Part shown: positions 35,371-48,328 of the stretch, piece by piece
Layout of the letters: the number at the start of each line of letters is the position of its first letter
How positions within the stretch are numbered: the first letter of the stretch is position 1
Origin: Streptomyces sp. NBC_00775
GTDB lineage: Bacteria; Actinomycetota; Actinomycetes; Streptomycetales; Streptomycetaceae
Length of the DNA stretch: 64,000 nt
Reading direction: 5' to 3'
Assembly (NCBI RefSeq): GCF_036347135.1
Contig: NZ_CP108938.1
Span: 3,038,001 to 3,102,000, forward strand
Made by a program: the position numbers and the translations under genes
The notes under the pieces: model-generated
Database searches by the model: none
What the model saw: only the letters and a program-made list of their open reading frames with translations
Told to the model about the DNA's origin: nothing

Positions 35371-36786
35371 TCAGTAAGCGCGCGCGACGACGGCGACGTT
35401 ACCGGGTGCGTCGTCGGCGTCGGGTACCGACCCGTCCTCGGCGACCAGACACCGTACGGTCACGGAGTGCTCGGCCAGCTTGGCCTCGCCCTCTTCGCCG
35501 AGGTCGGCCCAGGGAAGGCGCGCCCAGCCGCCGGCGGTGGCCGCCTCGACGGCCTCCTCGATCGTCGACACGTCCGACGTACGGGACTCGCGGCGCTCGC
35601 GCGACTGCTTCAGAAGCAGCGCCTGGTCCTCTTCGAGGACAGTGGGAAGCAGTCCGGCCAGAGCGTCGATGGCGACGGGCTCCTTGCCCCCGGGGATGCG
35701 GCGGGCGAGCATCGCGGTGCCGTTCTCCAGGTCACGGGGGCCGACCTCGATGCGTACGGGTACGCCCTTGAGCTCCCAGTCGACGGCGCGGCGCCCGAAG
35801 GGGGTGTCCGTACGGTCGTCCACCTGGACCCGTACACCCGCCGCCTTCAGTTGATCGCCGATTTCGCGGACCTTGGCCAGAACCGCATCGTCGCCCTTGA
35901 TCGCGAGGACCACGGCCTGTACGGGGGCGAGCCGGGGTGGCACCCGCAACCCATTGTCATCGCCGTGCGACATGATCAGGCCACCCACCATGCGGGTCGA
36001 CGTCCCCCAGGAGGTCTGCCAGACGAGCTCCTGCTTGCCGTCCTTGGACAGGTACTGGGTGTGGAAGGCCTTGGCGAAGTTCTGCCCGAGCTCATGGCTG
36101 GTGCCCATCTGGAGGGCCTTGCCGTCACCCATCATGCCTTCGAGCGTGAGGGTGTTGATGGCGCCGGCGAACCGCTCGCTCGGGGTCTTGCGGCCGAGCA
36201 CCACGTCGATGCCGAGGACATTCACCATGAAGTCCTCGTACACCTCCTTGTGGATGTACGCGGCGTAGTCCCGGGCGTCCTCGTACGTGGCGTGGGCGGT
36301 GTGACCCTCCTGCCAGAGGAATTCAGTCGTACGGAGGAACACGCGCGGGCGCATCTCCCAACGGACCACGTTCGCCCACTGGTTGATCAGCAGCGGCAGA
36401 TCGCGGTAGCTCTGCACCCACTTGGAGAAGGAGGCGTTGATGATCATCTCGGAGGTGGGGCGGACGACGACCGGCTCCTCCAGCTCCTTGCCGCCGCCGT
36501 GCGTGACGACCGCGAGCTCGGGGGCGAAGCCCTCGATGTGCTCGGCCTCCTTCGCCAGATACGACTGCGGGATGAAGAGCGGGAAGTACGCGTTCTGGGC
36601 GCCTGCCTCCTTGATGCGGGCGTCCATCTCCTGCTGCATCCGCTCCCACAGCCCGTACCCGTACGGCCTGATGACCATGGTGCCGCGCACCGGCCCGTTG
36701 TCGGCCAGCTCGGCCTTGTTGATCAGGTCCTGGTACCAGCGCGGGAAATCGTCAGCCTGGGGCGTGAGAACAGGTGCCTTTGCCAT
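35371..36786 (-). CDS. proS: prolyl-tRNA synthetase, short archaeal/eukaryotic type
   Basis: 471 residues, without the ~180-residue editing insertion of the long bacterial enzyme. Class II motifs: GTMVIRPYGYGLWERMQQEMD region (motif 1), FRTTE-like FLRTTEFLWQEGHTAHAT (motif 2) and the anticodon domain (VLAIKGDDAVL on). ATG at 36784-36786 gives the usual MAKAPVLTPQ start. Charges tRNA-Pro. Streptomyces usually also have a long bacterial ProRS elsewhere, so this may be a second enzyme; that is inference. Confidence 0.93.
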   Translation of the reverse strand: MAKAPVLTPQADDFPRWYQDLINKAELADNGPVRGTMVIRPYGYGLWERMQQEMDARIKEAGAQNAYFPLFIPQSYLAKEAEHIEGFAPELAVVTHGGGKELEEPVVVRPTSEMIINASFSKWVQSYRDLPLLINQWANVVRWEMRPRVFLRTTEFLWQEGHTAHATYEDARDYAAYIHKEVYEDFMVNVLGIDVVLGRKTPSERFAGAINTLTLEGMMGDGKALQMGTSHELGQNFAKAFHTQYLSKDGKQELVWQTSWGTSTRMVGGLIMSHGDDNGLRVPPRLAPVQAVVLAIKGDDAVLAKVREIGDQLKAAGVRVQVDDRTDTPFGRRAVDWELKGVPVRIEVGPRDLENGTAMLARRIPGGKEPVAIDALAGLLPTVLEEDQALLLKQSRERRESRTSDVSTIEEAVEAATAGGWARLPWADLGEEGEAKLAEHSVTVRCLVAEDGSVPDADDAPGNVAVVARAY

Positions 36787-36985
36787 GCGGCGATCGTACG
36801 GGCCCACGTTGCCGGAATGTGAATTCTCGCGGCGCGCACAGGGAGCGCACAAGCAGGGCGCCGCAACCCCTGGACGCCACGTCGAGCGCGGAGTTACCTG
36901 ACATACGGGGGGAGTGCGCACGCACTGCACGGGGGCCAGGGAAACGGGGCACAGCGGCAACTCTCGGCGGATTGGGGCGCTTTCG

Positions 36986-37843
36986 ATGACACCTACGCTC
37001 GTGCGGCAGCAGCTACCTCACTCGGGGGCGGCGCCCCGGGTGGATCAGTCTGCACGCGCGCGTGACTGGGCCGAGATCCAGGAGCGGATGCTGGTACCGC
37101 TCTACGAGGCCGTCTACGAGCGACTCGAAGTGGGCGGCGGGACGCGGCTGCTCGGCCTCGGCTGCGGGTCGGGGCTCGCCCTCCTGATGGCGGCCGCACG
37201 TGGCGCGGCGGTCACTGGTGTCGACTGCTCCGCGCCCGAGCGGCTGGCCCTCGCGCGGGAACGGTTGCTGCCGGCCGCATGGGGCAGGCGTGCGCGTGCG
37301 GACACCCGGCTCGTGGACGGGTCCCCCGCAGATGCGGCCGTCGTGGGGGCGCCGGCGTACAACCTGATGACCGCGTTCGAGCCGATCGGCTGTGTGGCCC
37401 GGGACTCGGACCGGCTGGCGGAACTCCTTGACGCGGCTGCGCCGCTGGCCGAGCGGGGCGCGTCTGTCGTGCTGGTCGGGTGGGGGCCGCCCGAACGTTG
37501 CGCCACGTCCGCCGTGTTGCGGGTCGCCACCAAGTTGGCGGATCCGCTGCGGGGGGCGGGGAGTTGGCGGGCCGCCCGCCGTGACGACCTGGAGGAGGTC
37601 GCCCACCGGGCAGGGCTGCGCCCTGACGGGTCGGGGCGGGTCGCTTGTCCGTTCGGGTACGCCGATGTCGACAGTGCGGTGCGAGGCTTGTTGTCGACGG
37701 GCTTCTTCGACCCGGCGGTCGACGCCACGGACGAGGCCCAGGTCGACAAGGAACTCCGGGAAGCCCTTCACCCTCATCTGCGCCGCGACGGCACCGTGTG
37801 GATGCCCAACATCTTCCGGTACCTGATCGCCCGCACCCGCTGA
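36986..37843 (+). CDS. SAM-dependent methyltransferase
   Basis: 285 residues. Motif I RLLGLGCGSGLALLMA and the acidic post-I VTGVDCSAPERLALARE are clear; the rest is a standard class I Rossmann methyltransferase of the UbiE/MenG type with a C-terminal helical part. GGGG lies ten bases upstream of ATG 36986. Substrate unknown. Divergent from proS, convergent with ftsH; followed by a large palindromic element. Confidence 0.85.
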   Translation: MTPTLVRQQLPHSGAAPRVDQSARARDWAEIQERMLVPLYEAVYERLEVGGGTRLLGLGCGSGLALLMAAARGAAVTGVDCSAPERLALARERLLPAAWGRRARADTRLVDGSPADAAVVGAPAYNLMTAFEPIGCVARDSDRLAELLDAAAPLAERGASVVLVGWGPPERCATSAVLRVATKLADPLRGAGSWRAARRDDLEEVAHRAGLRPDGSGRVACPFGYADVDSAVRGLLSTGFFDPAVDATDEAQVDKELREALHPHLRRDGTVWMPNIFRYLIARTR

Positions 37844-37855
37844 GCCACGGGTAGT

Positions 37856-38058
37856 TCGCCCCCGCCGCCCCTACCCGTCCCATCCCTGGGGGCTGCGCCC
37901 CCAGACCCCCCTAAAAGATTGCGCAGTTCCCCGCGCCCCTTTCAGGGGCGCGGGGAACTGCGCGAACGGCCCCCACCGGCCCGCAGCCGACACACAACCG
38001 AACGGGGTTGAAGGGGCAGCGCCCCTGGGGATGGGACGGGTAGGGGCGGCGGGGGCGA
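37856..38058. repeat. ~200-bp nested palindromic element
   Basis: Outer arms of ~35 bp (from TCGCCCCCGCCGCCCCTACC at 37856 to its complement ending 38058) match with one mismatch in the 31 bp nearest the ends. Inside is a perfect 20-bp hairpin (37921-37940 with 37944-37963, loop TTC) built around GCGCAGTTCCCCGCGCCCCT. Very similar hairpins recur in many Streptomyces intergenic regions. It lies between convergent genes and would end both transcripts; it has no coding content. Confidence 0.8.
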
Positions 38059-38067
38059 GGAACCTCT

Positions 38068-39993
<1,926 letters not shown>

Positions 39994-40042
39994 ATTCGGA
40001 CGTTACGACATGAAACGCACACCAGCACCCGCACAGAACGCG

Positions 40043-40076
40043 TTGGGGGCGCCCCTCCGGCGAGGGGCGCCCCCAA
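40043..40076 (-). terminator. ffh terminator
   Basis: 14-bp stem TTGGGGGCGCCCCT (40043-40056) with AGGGGCGCCCCCAA (40063-40076), ~60 bp beyond the ffh stop. Confidence 0.85.
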
Positions 40077-40132
40077 AGTCGTACGACGACATCAGTGACG
40101 TACGCGAACGCGGTCCTGTACGAGAAGAACCG

Positions 40133-41683
40133 TCAGCCCATGAACTTCTTGAACTCGTCCGGCAGCTCGAAGTCCTGGCCGCCCTGCTGCGGCAGACCGA
40201 AGGCGTTGCCGCCCTGGGCGCCGGCCTCGCGGCGCTGGGCCTCTTCGATCTCCTGCTGCTTGCGCTTCATCGGGTTGCCGGAGCGCTGCTTGCCCTTGGC
40301 CTGCTTGGTCTTCTTCTTGGTGCGGCCGGGGCCGCCGCCCATGCCCGGCATCCCGGGCATCCCCGGCATTCCGCCGCCCTGGGCCATGCGGGACATCATC
40401 TTGCGGGCCTCGAAGAAGCGCTCGACCAGGCCCTTGACGGCGCTGACCTCGACGCCGGAGCCCTTGGCGATACGGGCGCGGCGCGAGCCGTTGATGATCG
40501 TCGCGTCCTGGCGCTCGGCCGGGGTCATCGACTTGATGATGGCGGCCGTACGGTCGACGTCCCGCTCGTCCAGGTTGTTGATCTGGTCCTTGATCTGGCC
40601 CATGCCCGGGAGCATGCCGAGCAGCTTGCTGATGCTGCCCATCTTCCGGACCTGCTCCATCTGGGCCAGGAAGTCGTCCAGGGTGAAGTCCTGGCCCTTC
40701 TTGGACGCCAGCTTGGAGGCCATCTTCTCGGCCTCTTCTTGGCTGAACGTCTTCTCCGCCTGCTCGATCAGGGTGAGGAGGTCACCCATGTCGAGGATGC
40801 GGGAGGCCATCCGGTCCGGGTGGAAGGCGTCGAAGTCGTCGAGCTTCTCACCGTTCGACGCGAACATGATCGGCTTGCCGGTGACCGAGGCGATCGACAG
40901 GGCCGCACCACCACGGGCGTCACCGTCGAGCTTGGAGAGCACCACGCCGTCGAAGCCGACACCGTCGCGGAAGGCCTCGGCGGTGTTGACCGCGTCCTGG
41001 CCGATCATCGCGTCGACGACGAAGAGGATCTCGTCCGGGGAGATGACGTCGCGGATGTCCGCGGCCTGCTGCATCATCTCCTGGTCGATGCCCAGGCGGC
41101 CGGCGGTGTCCACGATCACGATGTCGTGGACCTTGGTCTTCGCGAACTCCATGGAGTCCTTGGCGACCTTGACCGGGTCGCCGACGCCGTTGCCCGGCTC
41201 GGGGGCGTAGACGGCCACGCCGGCGCGCTCGGCGACGACGCTGAGCTGGTTCACGGCGTTCGGGCGCTGGAGGTCCGCGGCGACCAGCAGCGGCGAGTGG
41301 CCCTGGTCCTTGAGCCACTTGCCGAGCTTTCCGGCGAGCGTGGTCTTACCAGCACCCTGAAGACCCGCGAGCATGATCACGGTGGGCGGGTTCTTGGCGA
41401 ACCTGAGGCGGCGGGTCTCGCCGCCGAGGATCGTGACGAGCTCATCGTTCACGATCTTCAGGACCTGCTGGGCCGGGTTCAGCGCCTTGGAGACGTCCGA
41501 ACCGAGCGCGCGCTCCTTGACGTTCTTGATGAAGGTCCGCACGACCGGCAGGGCCACGTCGGCTTCGAGGAGCGCGATACGGATCTCGCGTGCGGTGGCG
41601 TCGATGTCAGCTTCGGACAGCCGGCCCTTGCCCCGCAGGTTCTTGAACGTGGCTGAGAGGCGATCGGAGAGAGTATCGAACAC
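40133..41683 (-). CDS. ffh: signal recognition particle protein Ffh (SRP54)
   Basis: 516 residues. N domain, then G domain: LAGLQGAGKTTLAGKLG, VDTAGRLG, TKLDGDARGG; M domain with MGSISKLLGMLPGMG and SRRARIAKGSG for 4.5S RNA binding. A Gly/Met-Pro repeat (GGMPGMPGMPGMGGG) and Lys/Gln-rich tail follow. Start GTG 41683. Binds signal sequences on ribosomes and docks with FtsY, encoded 8 kb away. Confidence 0.97.
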   Translation of the reverse strand: MFDTLSDRLSATFKNLRGKGRLSEADIDATAREIRIALLEADVALPVVRTFIKNVKERALGSDVSKALNPAQQVLKIVNDELVTILGGETRRLRFAKNPPTVIMLAGLQGAGKTTLAGKLGKWLKDQGHSPLLVAADLQRPNAVNQLSVVAERAGVAVYAPEPGNGVGDPVKVAKDSMEFAKTKVHDIVIVDTAGRLGIDQEMMQQAADIRDVISPDEILFVVDAMIGQDAVNTAEAFRDGVGFDGVVLSKLDGDARGGAALSIASVTGKPIMFASNGEKLDDFDAFHPDRMASRILDMGDLLTLIEQAEKTFSQEEAEKMASKLASKKGQDFTLDDFLAQMEQVRKMGSISKLLGMLPGMGQIKDQINNLDERDVDRTAAIIKSMTPAERQDATIINGSRRARIAKGSGVEVSAVKGLVERFFEARKMMSRMAQGGGMPGMPGMPGMGGGPGRTKKKTKQAKGKQRSGNPMKRKQQEIEEAQRREAGAQGGNAFGLPQQGGQDFELPDEFKKFMG

Positions 41684-41884
41684 GGCGCTCGTCGGTCCTC
41701 AGGGGTCGGGGGCGAAGGGAATCGCCCTCCAGGGTATCTGGCCGGGTGCGGTGGGGTCTCCACCGCGTTCGTACGAGACCGGGAGAAGCCCCGGCAACAG
41801 GCTGGGGGCGCACGCCGAATCCCGTACACGGGGCGCTTTGAATCCCGTACGCGGGGCGCCCGCGATCCCTTGCGCGCCGGGGGC

Positions 41885-44341
41885 TCACGCCCTCAGCGTC
41901 TCCTCCAGCGCACGCGCCACGGAGGCCGCCTCCTCCCCCGGCAGGGGCGCGCCCTTCGTGCCCGTCACGTAGAAGGCGTCCACGGCGTTCGCGCCGAGCG
42001 TGGAGACGTGCATGCTGCGCACCCGGACGTTCGCGTCCTCCAGGGCCCGCCCGATGCGGTGCAGCAGGCCGGGGGCGTCGTGGGCGCGGACCTCGATGAC
42101 CGTGGCGTGGCGGGAGGCGGCCGAGGCGACCGTCACACGCGGCGGCGGCGCGATCGTCCCGCGGCGGCGCGGGTAGGCGGCGTCCCGTTCGGCGAGACGG
42201 GCCGTGATGTCGAGCGAGCCGTCGAGGGCGCGGACGAGGTCGGCGCGCAGCCGGGCGGCCTGCGGCAGGGACCCGTACTCGGCGGCGACCCGCCAGTTGA
42301 GCAGCAGCACCGATCCTTCGACGCCGTCGGGCAGGTCCAGGGCGCGCAGCTCGGCGGTGCGGACGGTCAGCCGGTGCATGGCGAGGACGCCCGCGACCGC
42401 GGGGAGCACGCCGGGCTGGTCGGGCACGGCGATGAGGAGCTCGACACCCAGCGGCTCGGGGTCGTCCGACGTGGGGCCGGCGTCGGCGTCGACCGATTCG
42501 GTCTGGGCGCGCAGCGCCAGTACGGGACCGCCGGTCCGGAACGCCTCGATCGCGAGCCGCTCCTGCTCGGCCGTGGGCGCCACGTCCTCGGGCTCCTCGG
42601 GGGCGTCCCCGGCGAGCACGGCCGAGACCCGCTTGACCAGGTCGGCGACGAGGGAGCCGCGCCAGGAGGACCACGCGGCGGGCCCGGTGGCCAGCGCGTC
42701 CGCCTCGGTCAGTGCGTGCAGCAGTTCGAGGGTGCCCTGCGAGCCGACGGCCTCGGCGACCGAGCGGACGGTGGCCGGGTCCTCCAGGTCGCGCCGGGTC
42801 GCCGTGTCGATGAGCAGCAGATGGTGCCGCACGAGGGTGGCGAGCACCGCCACGTCCGCGCGGTCGAAGCCGATCCGGGCGGCCACGTCCCGCGCGATGA
42901 TCTCGCCGGCGACGGAGTGGTCGCCGGGCCAGCCCTTGCCGATGTCGTGCAGCAGGGAGGCGACGAGGAGCAGGTCGGGGCGGCCCACGCGGCGGGCCAG
43001 TTCGGAGGCGCGGACGGCCGTCTCGATGAGGTGGCGGTCGACGGTCCAGATGTGCACGGCGTTGCGCTGCGGGCGGCAGCGGACCCGCTCCCAGTCGGGA
43101 AGCAGCCGGGTGATCAGGCCCTCGGCCTCCAGCGCCTCCCAGACCTCGATGGTCGGGCGACCCGAGCCGAGGAGCGTGACGAGCTGCTCGCGCGCCTCGG
43201 CGGGCCAGGGCGTGGGCAGGGGGCGCGCGGCCGCGGCCATGCGCCGTACGGCGTGCAGGGACAGCGGGAGCCCCGCCTGTGCCGCAGCGGCTGCGGCGCG
43301 GAGCGGGAGTACGTGATCGCGCTCGGGGCGCGCGGCGCGTGCGAGCACCACCTCGCCGTCCATCTCGACCACGCCCTCGGCGAGCGGTGAGCGCTCCGCG
43401 GCGGGCTTGGCGCCGCCGCCCAGCATGGCGCGCAGGCGCGGACGCACGGCGCGCGAACGCAACACGCGCCCCACCTCGCGCCATGTCACATCACTGGCGT
43501 ACGAGACGACACGCGCCGCCTCGTACACCTGGCGCAGCAGCGTGTCGGCGTCCAGCAGACCCAGTTCCGCGGCGACCTGGTCCTGCTCCTGGAGCGAGAG
43601 ACGGTCGGTGGCGCGTCCGGTGGTGAGATGCAGCGCGTCACGGACGTCCAGAAGACGTCGTCGCGCGTCGGCGAGGCCCTCGCGGGGCGCGTCCGCGAGC
43701 CAGGAGGCGGCGACGGCGCGCAGGGCGGTGGCGTCGCGCAACCCGCCGCGCGCCTCCTTCAGGTCCGGCTCGAGGAGGTACTGGAGCTCGCCCTGGCGCT
43801 CGGCGCGCTCGGCGCACAGCTCCTGGAGTTCGGGGAGACGTTTCGGCGCCTGGTTGCGCCAGTCGGCGAGGACGGCCGTACGCAATCCGGCGGTGAGGCC
43901 GAGGTCGCCCGCGAGATGCCGGGCGTCCAGCAGGCCGAGCTGCACCTTGAGGTCCTCGCCGGCGGTCTTGCGGGCCTCGGCGGGCGTACGGACGGAGTGG
44001 TCGAGGGCCAGGCCCAGGTCCCAGACGGGGTACCAGATGCGGTCGGCGAGGGCGGCGACCGCGCCGGAGTCGCTGCCGTCGTGCAGGAGCAGCAGGTCGA
44101 GGTCGCTGCGCGGGGAGAGTTCACCGCGGCCGTAGCCGCCGACGGCGACGAGGGAGACGCCGCGCAGCCCTTCGGAGCCGGCCGTGAACAGGCCGGTCAG
44201 CCAGTCGTCGGTCAGTTCGGCGAGGGCAGCACGGCGCGGCGGCCCGGACCGCGCCCCCTCTTGGAGGAGGCGCAGCCGGGCCGCCGCGTAGCCGCTGGGT
44301 CCCGAGTCCTCTGCTTCCGTACGCATGTCCGTACTCGTCAC
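41885..44341 (-). CDS. glnD: PII uridylyl/adenylyltransferase GlnD
   Basis: 818 residues from GTG 44341 (AGGAG seven bases upstream). Nucleotidyltransferase motif GGYGRGELSPRSDLDLLLLH near residue 90, the HD hydrolase domain VASLLHDIGKGWPGDHS near residue 470, and two C-terminal ACT domains that bind glutamine. In Streptomyces GlnD adenylylates GlnK at Tyr51 on nitrogen limitation and removes the group again. Follows glnK directly. Confidence 0.96.
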   Translation of the reverse strand: MTSTDMRTEAEDSGPSGYAAARLRLLQEGARSGPPRRAALAELTDDWLTGLFTAGSEGLRGVSLVAVGGYGRGELSPRSDLDLLLLHDGSDSGAVAALADRIWYPVWDLGLALDHSVRTPAEARKTAGEDLKVQLGLLDARHLAGDLGLTAGLRTAVLADWRNQAPKRLPELQELCAERAERQGELQYLLEPDLKEARGGLRDATALRAVAASWLADAPREGLADARRRLLDVRDALHLTTGRATDRLSLQEQDQVAAELGLLDADTLLRQVYEAARVVSYASDVTWREVGRVLRSRAVRPRLRAMLGGGAKPAAERSPLAEGVVEMDGEVVLARAARPERDHVLPLRAAAAAAQAGLPLSLHAVRRMAAAARPLPTPWPAEAREQLVTLLGSGRPTIEVWEALEAEGLITRLLPDWERVRCRPQRNAVHIWTVDRHLIETAVRASELARRVGRPDLLLVASLLHDIGKGWPGDHSVAGEIIARDVAARIGFDRADVAVLATLVRHHLLLIDTATRRDLEDPATVRSVAEAVGSQGTLELLHALTEADALATGPAAWSSWRGSLVADLVKRVSAVLAGDAPEEPEDVAPTAEQERLAIEAFRTGGPVLALRAQTESVDADAGPTSDDPEPLGVELLIAVPDQPGVLPAVAGVLAMHRLTVRTAELRALDLPDGVEGSVLLLNWRVAAEYGSLPQAARLRADLVRALDGSLDITARLAERDAAYPRRRGTIAPPPRVTVASAASRHATVIEVRAHDAPGLLHRIGRALEDANVRVRSMHVSTLGANAVDAFYVTGTKGAPLPGEEAASVARALEETLRA

Positions 44342-44382
44342 CCAGCGACTCCTGTCTTTCTTCTTCTTTTGAGCGGGTCCGG

Positions 44383-46058
<1,676 letters not shown>

Positions 46059-46177
46059 CGGCGTCTCCTCGTCGTTGGTACGGCCCCGTGCGGGCGAAGC
46101 CTTGAGTGGGCGTGAGGGGTGGGCCGGTTATGCGCCATGAGATTGGCGCAGCGCGGTTTCCGTCGAAGCCCCTCGAT

Positions 46178-46213
46178 GTTTCGCCGCAGTGACGAAGGCA
46201 CCTTGCGTGTTAC
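46178..46213 (-). promoter_or_regulatory. GlnR-type operator upstream of amtB
   Basis: On the minus strand GTCAC-6nt-GAAAC (46193 to 46178) matches the a/b half-site pair of the GlnR consensus gTnAc-n6-GaAAc; a further GTAAC lies at 46209-46213. It is ~120 bp before the amtB ATG. The 46059-46395 gap otherwise contains only the divergent-free upstream region and the nsdA 3' end. Confidence 0.7.
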
Positions 46214-46395
46214 GCGTCCATGAACTGCCTGATACCGGGCCGGGCGATCGTTATCGTGGCGCAACCTTCTTCGAAGGCAATGAAACCGGCCACGGTCGGT
46301 CGTCCGATGACCTGGCATGGGGGAGCCGAGTCGGGCAGTTCGGGACGGCCGGCCGTGGCCGGGGTACTGGGCGGGGGCCGCTTGCGCGGCCGGGG

Positions 46396-47880
46396 TCAGA
46401 CCGCTTCGGCGGTCTCGGGCAGGTCGACCAGGAGCTGGTCGGTGAGGTCGATGACCTCGGCGAGGTCACCGAAGTCGCGGGCCGCCGTGTCGACCGTCTT
46501 TCGGATACGAGTGTTCACGCGCTCGGAGCGCACCTTCTTGGCGATCGTCATCGCCTCCTTGGCCAGGACCGCACTCCGCTCGGGCTCACGCTGGAGGAGG
46601 TGCACGGTGGCCATGCCGATGAGGTTGAGTGCGTACGAACGCTGGTGTTCCGTGTCCTTGCCGAAGAGGTCTACGGCCTCCTGCATCAGGGGCTCGGCCA
46701 TGGAGGCGTACGTGGGGCTGCGCCCGGCGACATAGGCCAGGTCACGGTAGGAGTGCGAGTTCTCGCCGTACAGCTCGGCCTTCGAGAAGAAGCGGATCCA
46801 GTCGGGGTCCGGGTCGTCCCACTCGTGTACGTCGGCGAAGGTGTCCTCGGCCATCCGGACGGCTCGCTTGCACTTTCCGGGCTGGCCCATGTTGGCGTAG
46901 GCGCGGGCCTCCATCGCATACAGCATCGACTGGGTACGCGGGCTCGCGCAGTCGCGGCTTCCGTACTGCGCGAGGTGGATGAGTTCCAGGGCGTCGTCGG
47001 GGCGCCCGAGGTGGATCATCTGGCGGCTCATGCTGGACAGGACGTACGAGCCGAGCGGCTTGTCGCCCGCTTCCTTGGCGGCGTGCAGGGCGAGCACGAA
47101 GTACTTCTGCGCGGTGGGCTGGAGTCCCACGTCGTAGCTCATCCAGCCCGCGAGCTCGGCCAGCTCGGCGGCGACCTTGAAGAGGCGTTTGTTGGTCGCG
47201 GCGGGCTGCGGCTCCTGGAGCAGGTCCGTCACTTCGTGCAGCTGCCCGACGACCGCCTTGCGGCGCAGACCGCCGCCGCACTGGGCGTCCCACTGCCGGA
47301 ACATCACCGTGGTGGACTCCAGGAGGTCCAGCTCGGGCTTGGAGAGCCGGCCGGGCCGGCGCGCGGCGGCCGGGGACTCGGGCTCCTCGTGGGGCGCTGG
47401 GGGCGACGGCACGAGCCAGCGCTGCATGGGCTCGATGAGGGACGGGCCCGCGGAGAGGGCCAATGACGTACCGAGGAAGCCGCGGCGCGCCAGCATCAGG
47501 TCGCTGCGCGAGTACTCGCTGATCAGCGCCACGGTCTGCGGGCCCGTCCAGGGCAGGTCGACCCCGGACACGGACGGTGACTGGTGGGCGGCGCGCAGGC
47601 CGAGATCCTCGACGGCGACGACACAGCCGAACCGCTCGGAGAACAGCTCGGACAGGATCCGCGGGATCGGCTCGCGCGGGTTCTCCCCGTCCAGCCAGCG
47701 GCGCACCCGCGAGGTGTCCGTGGAAATATGGTTGGCCCCCAACTGGCGGGCCCGGCGGTTCACTTGCCGTGCGAGCTCGCCCTTCGACCAGCCGCTGCGC
47801 ACGAACCACGAGCCGAGCAGCTCATTGGGGCGCTTGTCCGTGCTAGTCGCGGTCGTCCCGCTTTCGCCGTTGCCGCCCAC
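46396..47880 (-). CDS. nsdA: NsdA-like negative regulator of sporulation and antibiotic production
   Basis: 494 residues. N-terminal region has a helix-turn-helix-like segment (SGWSKGELARQVNRRARQLG, STDTSRVRRWLDGENP), and the C-terminal half is TPR-like (KYFVLALHAAKEAGDK, ALELIHLAQYGSRDC, MEARAYANMGQPGK). Position next to amtB and before a Prim-Pol-like gene and ftsY equals nsdA of S. coelicolor, whose loss raises sporulation and actinorhodin. GTG 47880 with GGGGG upstream. Mechanism is not established. Confidence 0.9.
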   Translation of the reverse strand: MGGNGESGTTATSTDKRPNELLGSWFVRSGWSKGELARQVNRRARQLGANHISTDTSRVRRWLDGENPREPIPRILSELFSERFGCVVAVEDLGLRAAHQSPSVSGVDLPWTGPQTVALISEYSRSDLMLARRGFLGTSLALSAGPSLIEPMQRWLVPSPPAPHEEPESPAAARRPGRLSKPELDLLESTTVMFRQWDAQCGGGLRRKAVVGQLHEVTDLLQEPQPAATNKRLFKVAAELAELAGWMSYDVGLQPTAQKYFVLALHAAKEAGDKPLGSYVLSSMSRQMIHLGRPDDALELIHLAQYGSRDCASPRTQSMLYAMEARAYANMGQPGKCKRAVRMAEDTFADVHEWDDPDPDWIRFFSKAELYGENSHSYRDLAYVAGRSPTYASMAEPLMQEAVDLFGKDTEHQRSYALNLIGMATVHLLQREPERSAVLAKEAMTIAKKVRSERVNTRIRKTVDTAARDFGDLAEVIDLTDQLLVDLPETAEAV

Positions 47881-48328
47881 TGGAACGCCCCCATCCCTGA
47901 GACCACTTGCACGCTGCGTGCGCCCAAGCCCTATCAGAATGCCGGTAAATACGGCCGCGCGTCCGGCAGTTCTCACCCTTCGAACGGGAAGCCGACTTGC
48001 CCTTGGCATACCCACGAGTGCACACGCCCCCAGGACTCGTGTACTCAAAGTAATCCTACGATCACCCGTCCAGCCATGGCGATTGCGGAAACGCCACCAT
48101 TCGCCACCCCTTCGAATGAACTCCGGGTCGCCTGCGCGCGATTCACTTGACACATGTCGGCCGGGAGTGGGCGGAGCGATGTGCGCCGGGGCGCGTGCAG
48201 CCGAGCGCACCACCCGGGGCACCACAAAGCGCCGTCTGGACGGCGCGGCTCGGGGAAGTGGGAACACAGAGGGTCACGTTCCGCTTTCCTTACGTAACCA
48301 CTGGTGCATCGGACCCGTTGGAGGGGGC
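47881..48328. promoter_or_regulatory. divergent promoter region between nsdA and Prim-Pol-like gene
   Basis: 448 bp, no gene seen. Minus strand: TAGGAT (48053-48058), a perfect -10 for Streptomyces, ~170 nt before nsdA, with an inverted repeat CACGAGT...ACTCGTG (48013-48042) in the leader. Plus strand: perfect -35 TTGACA at 48147-48152 but no good -10. An 8-bp hairpin GCGCCGTC/GACGGCGC lies near 48231-48248. Confidence 0.45.

Noticed and set aside
48147..48152. TTGACA as a full promoter for the Prim-Pol-like gene
   Set aside because: No acceptable -10 hexamer lies 16-19 bp downstream, so only noted as part of the intergenic region.
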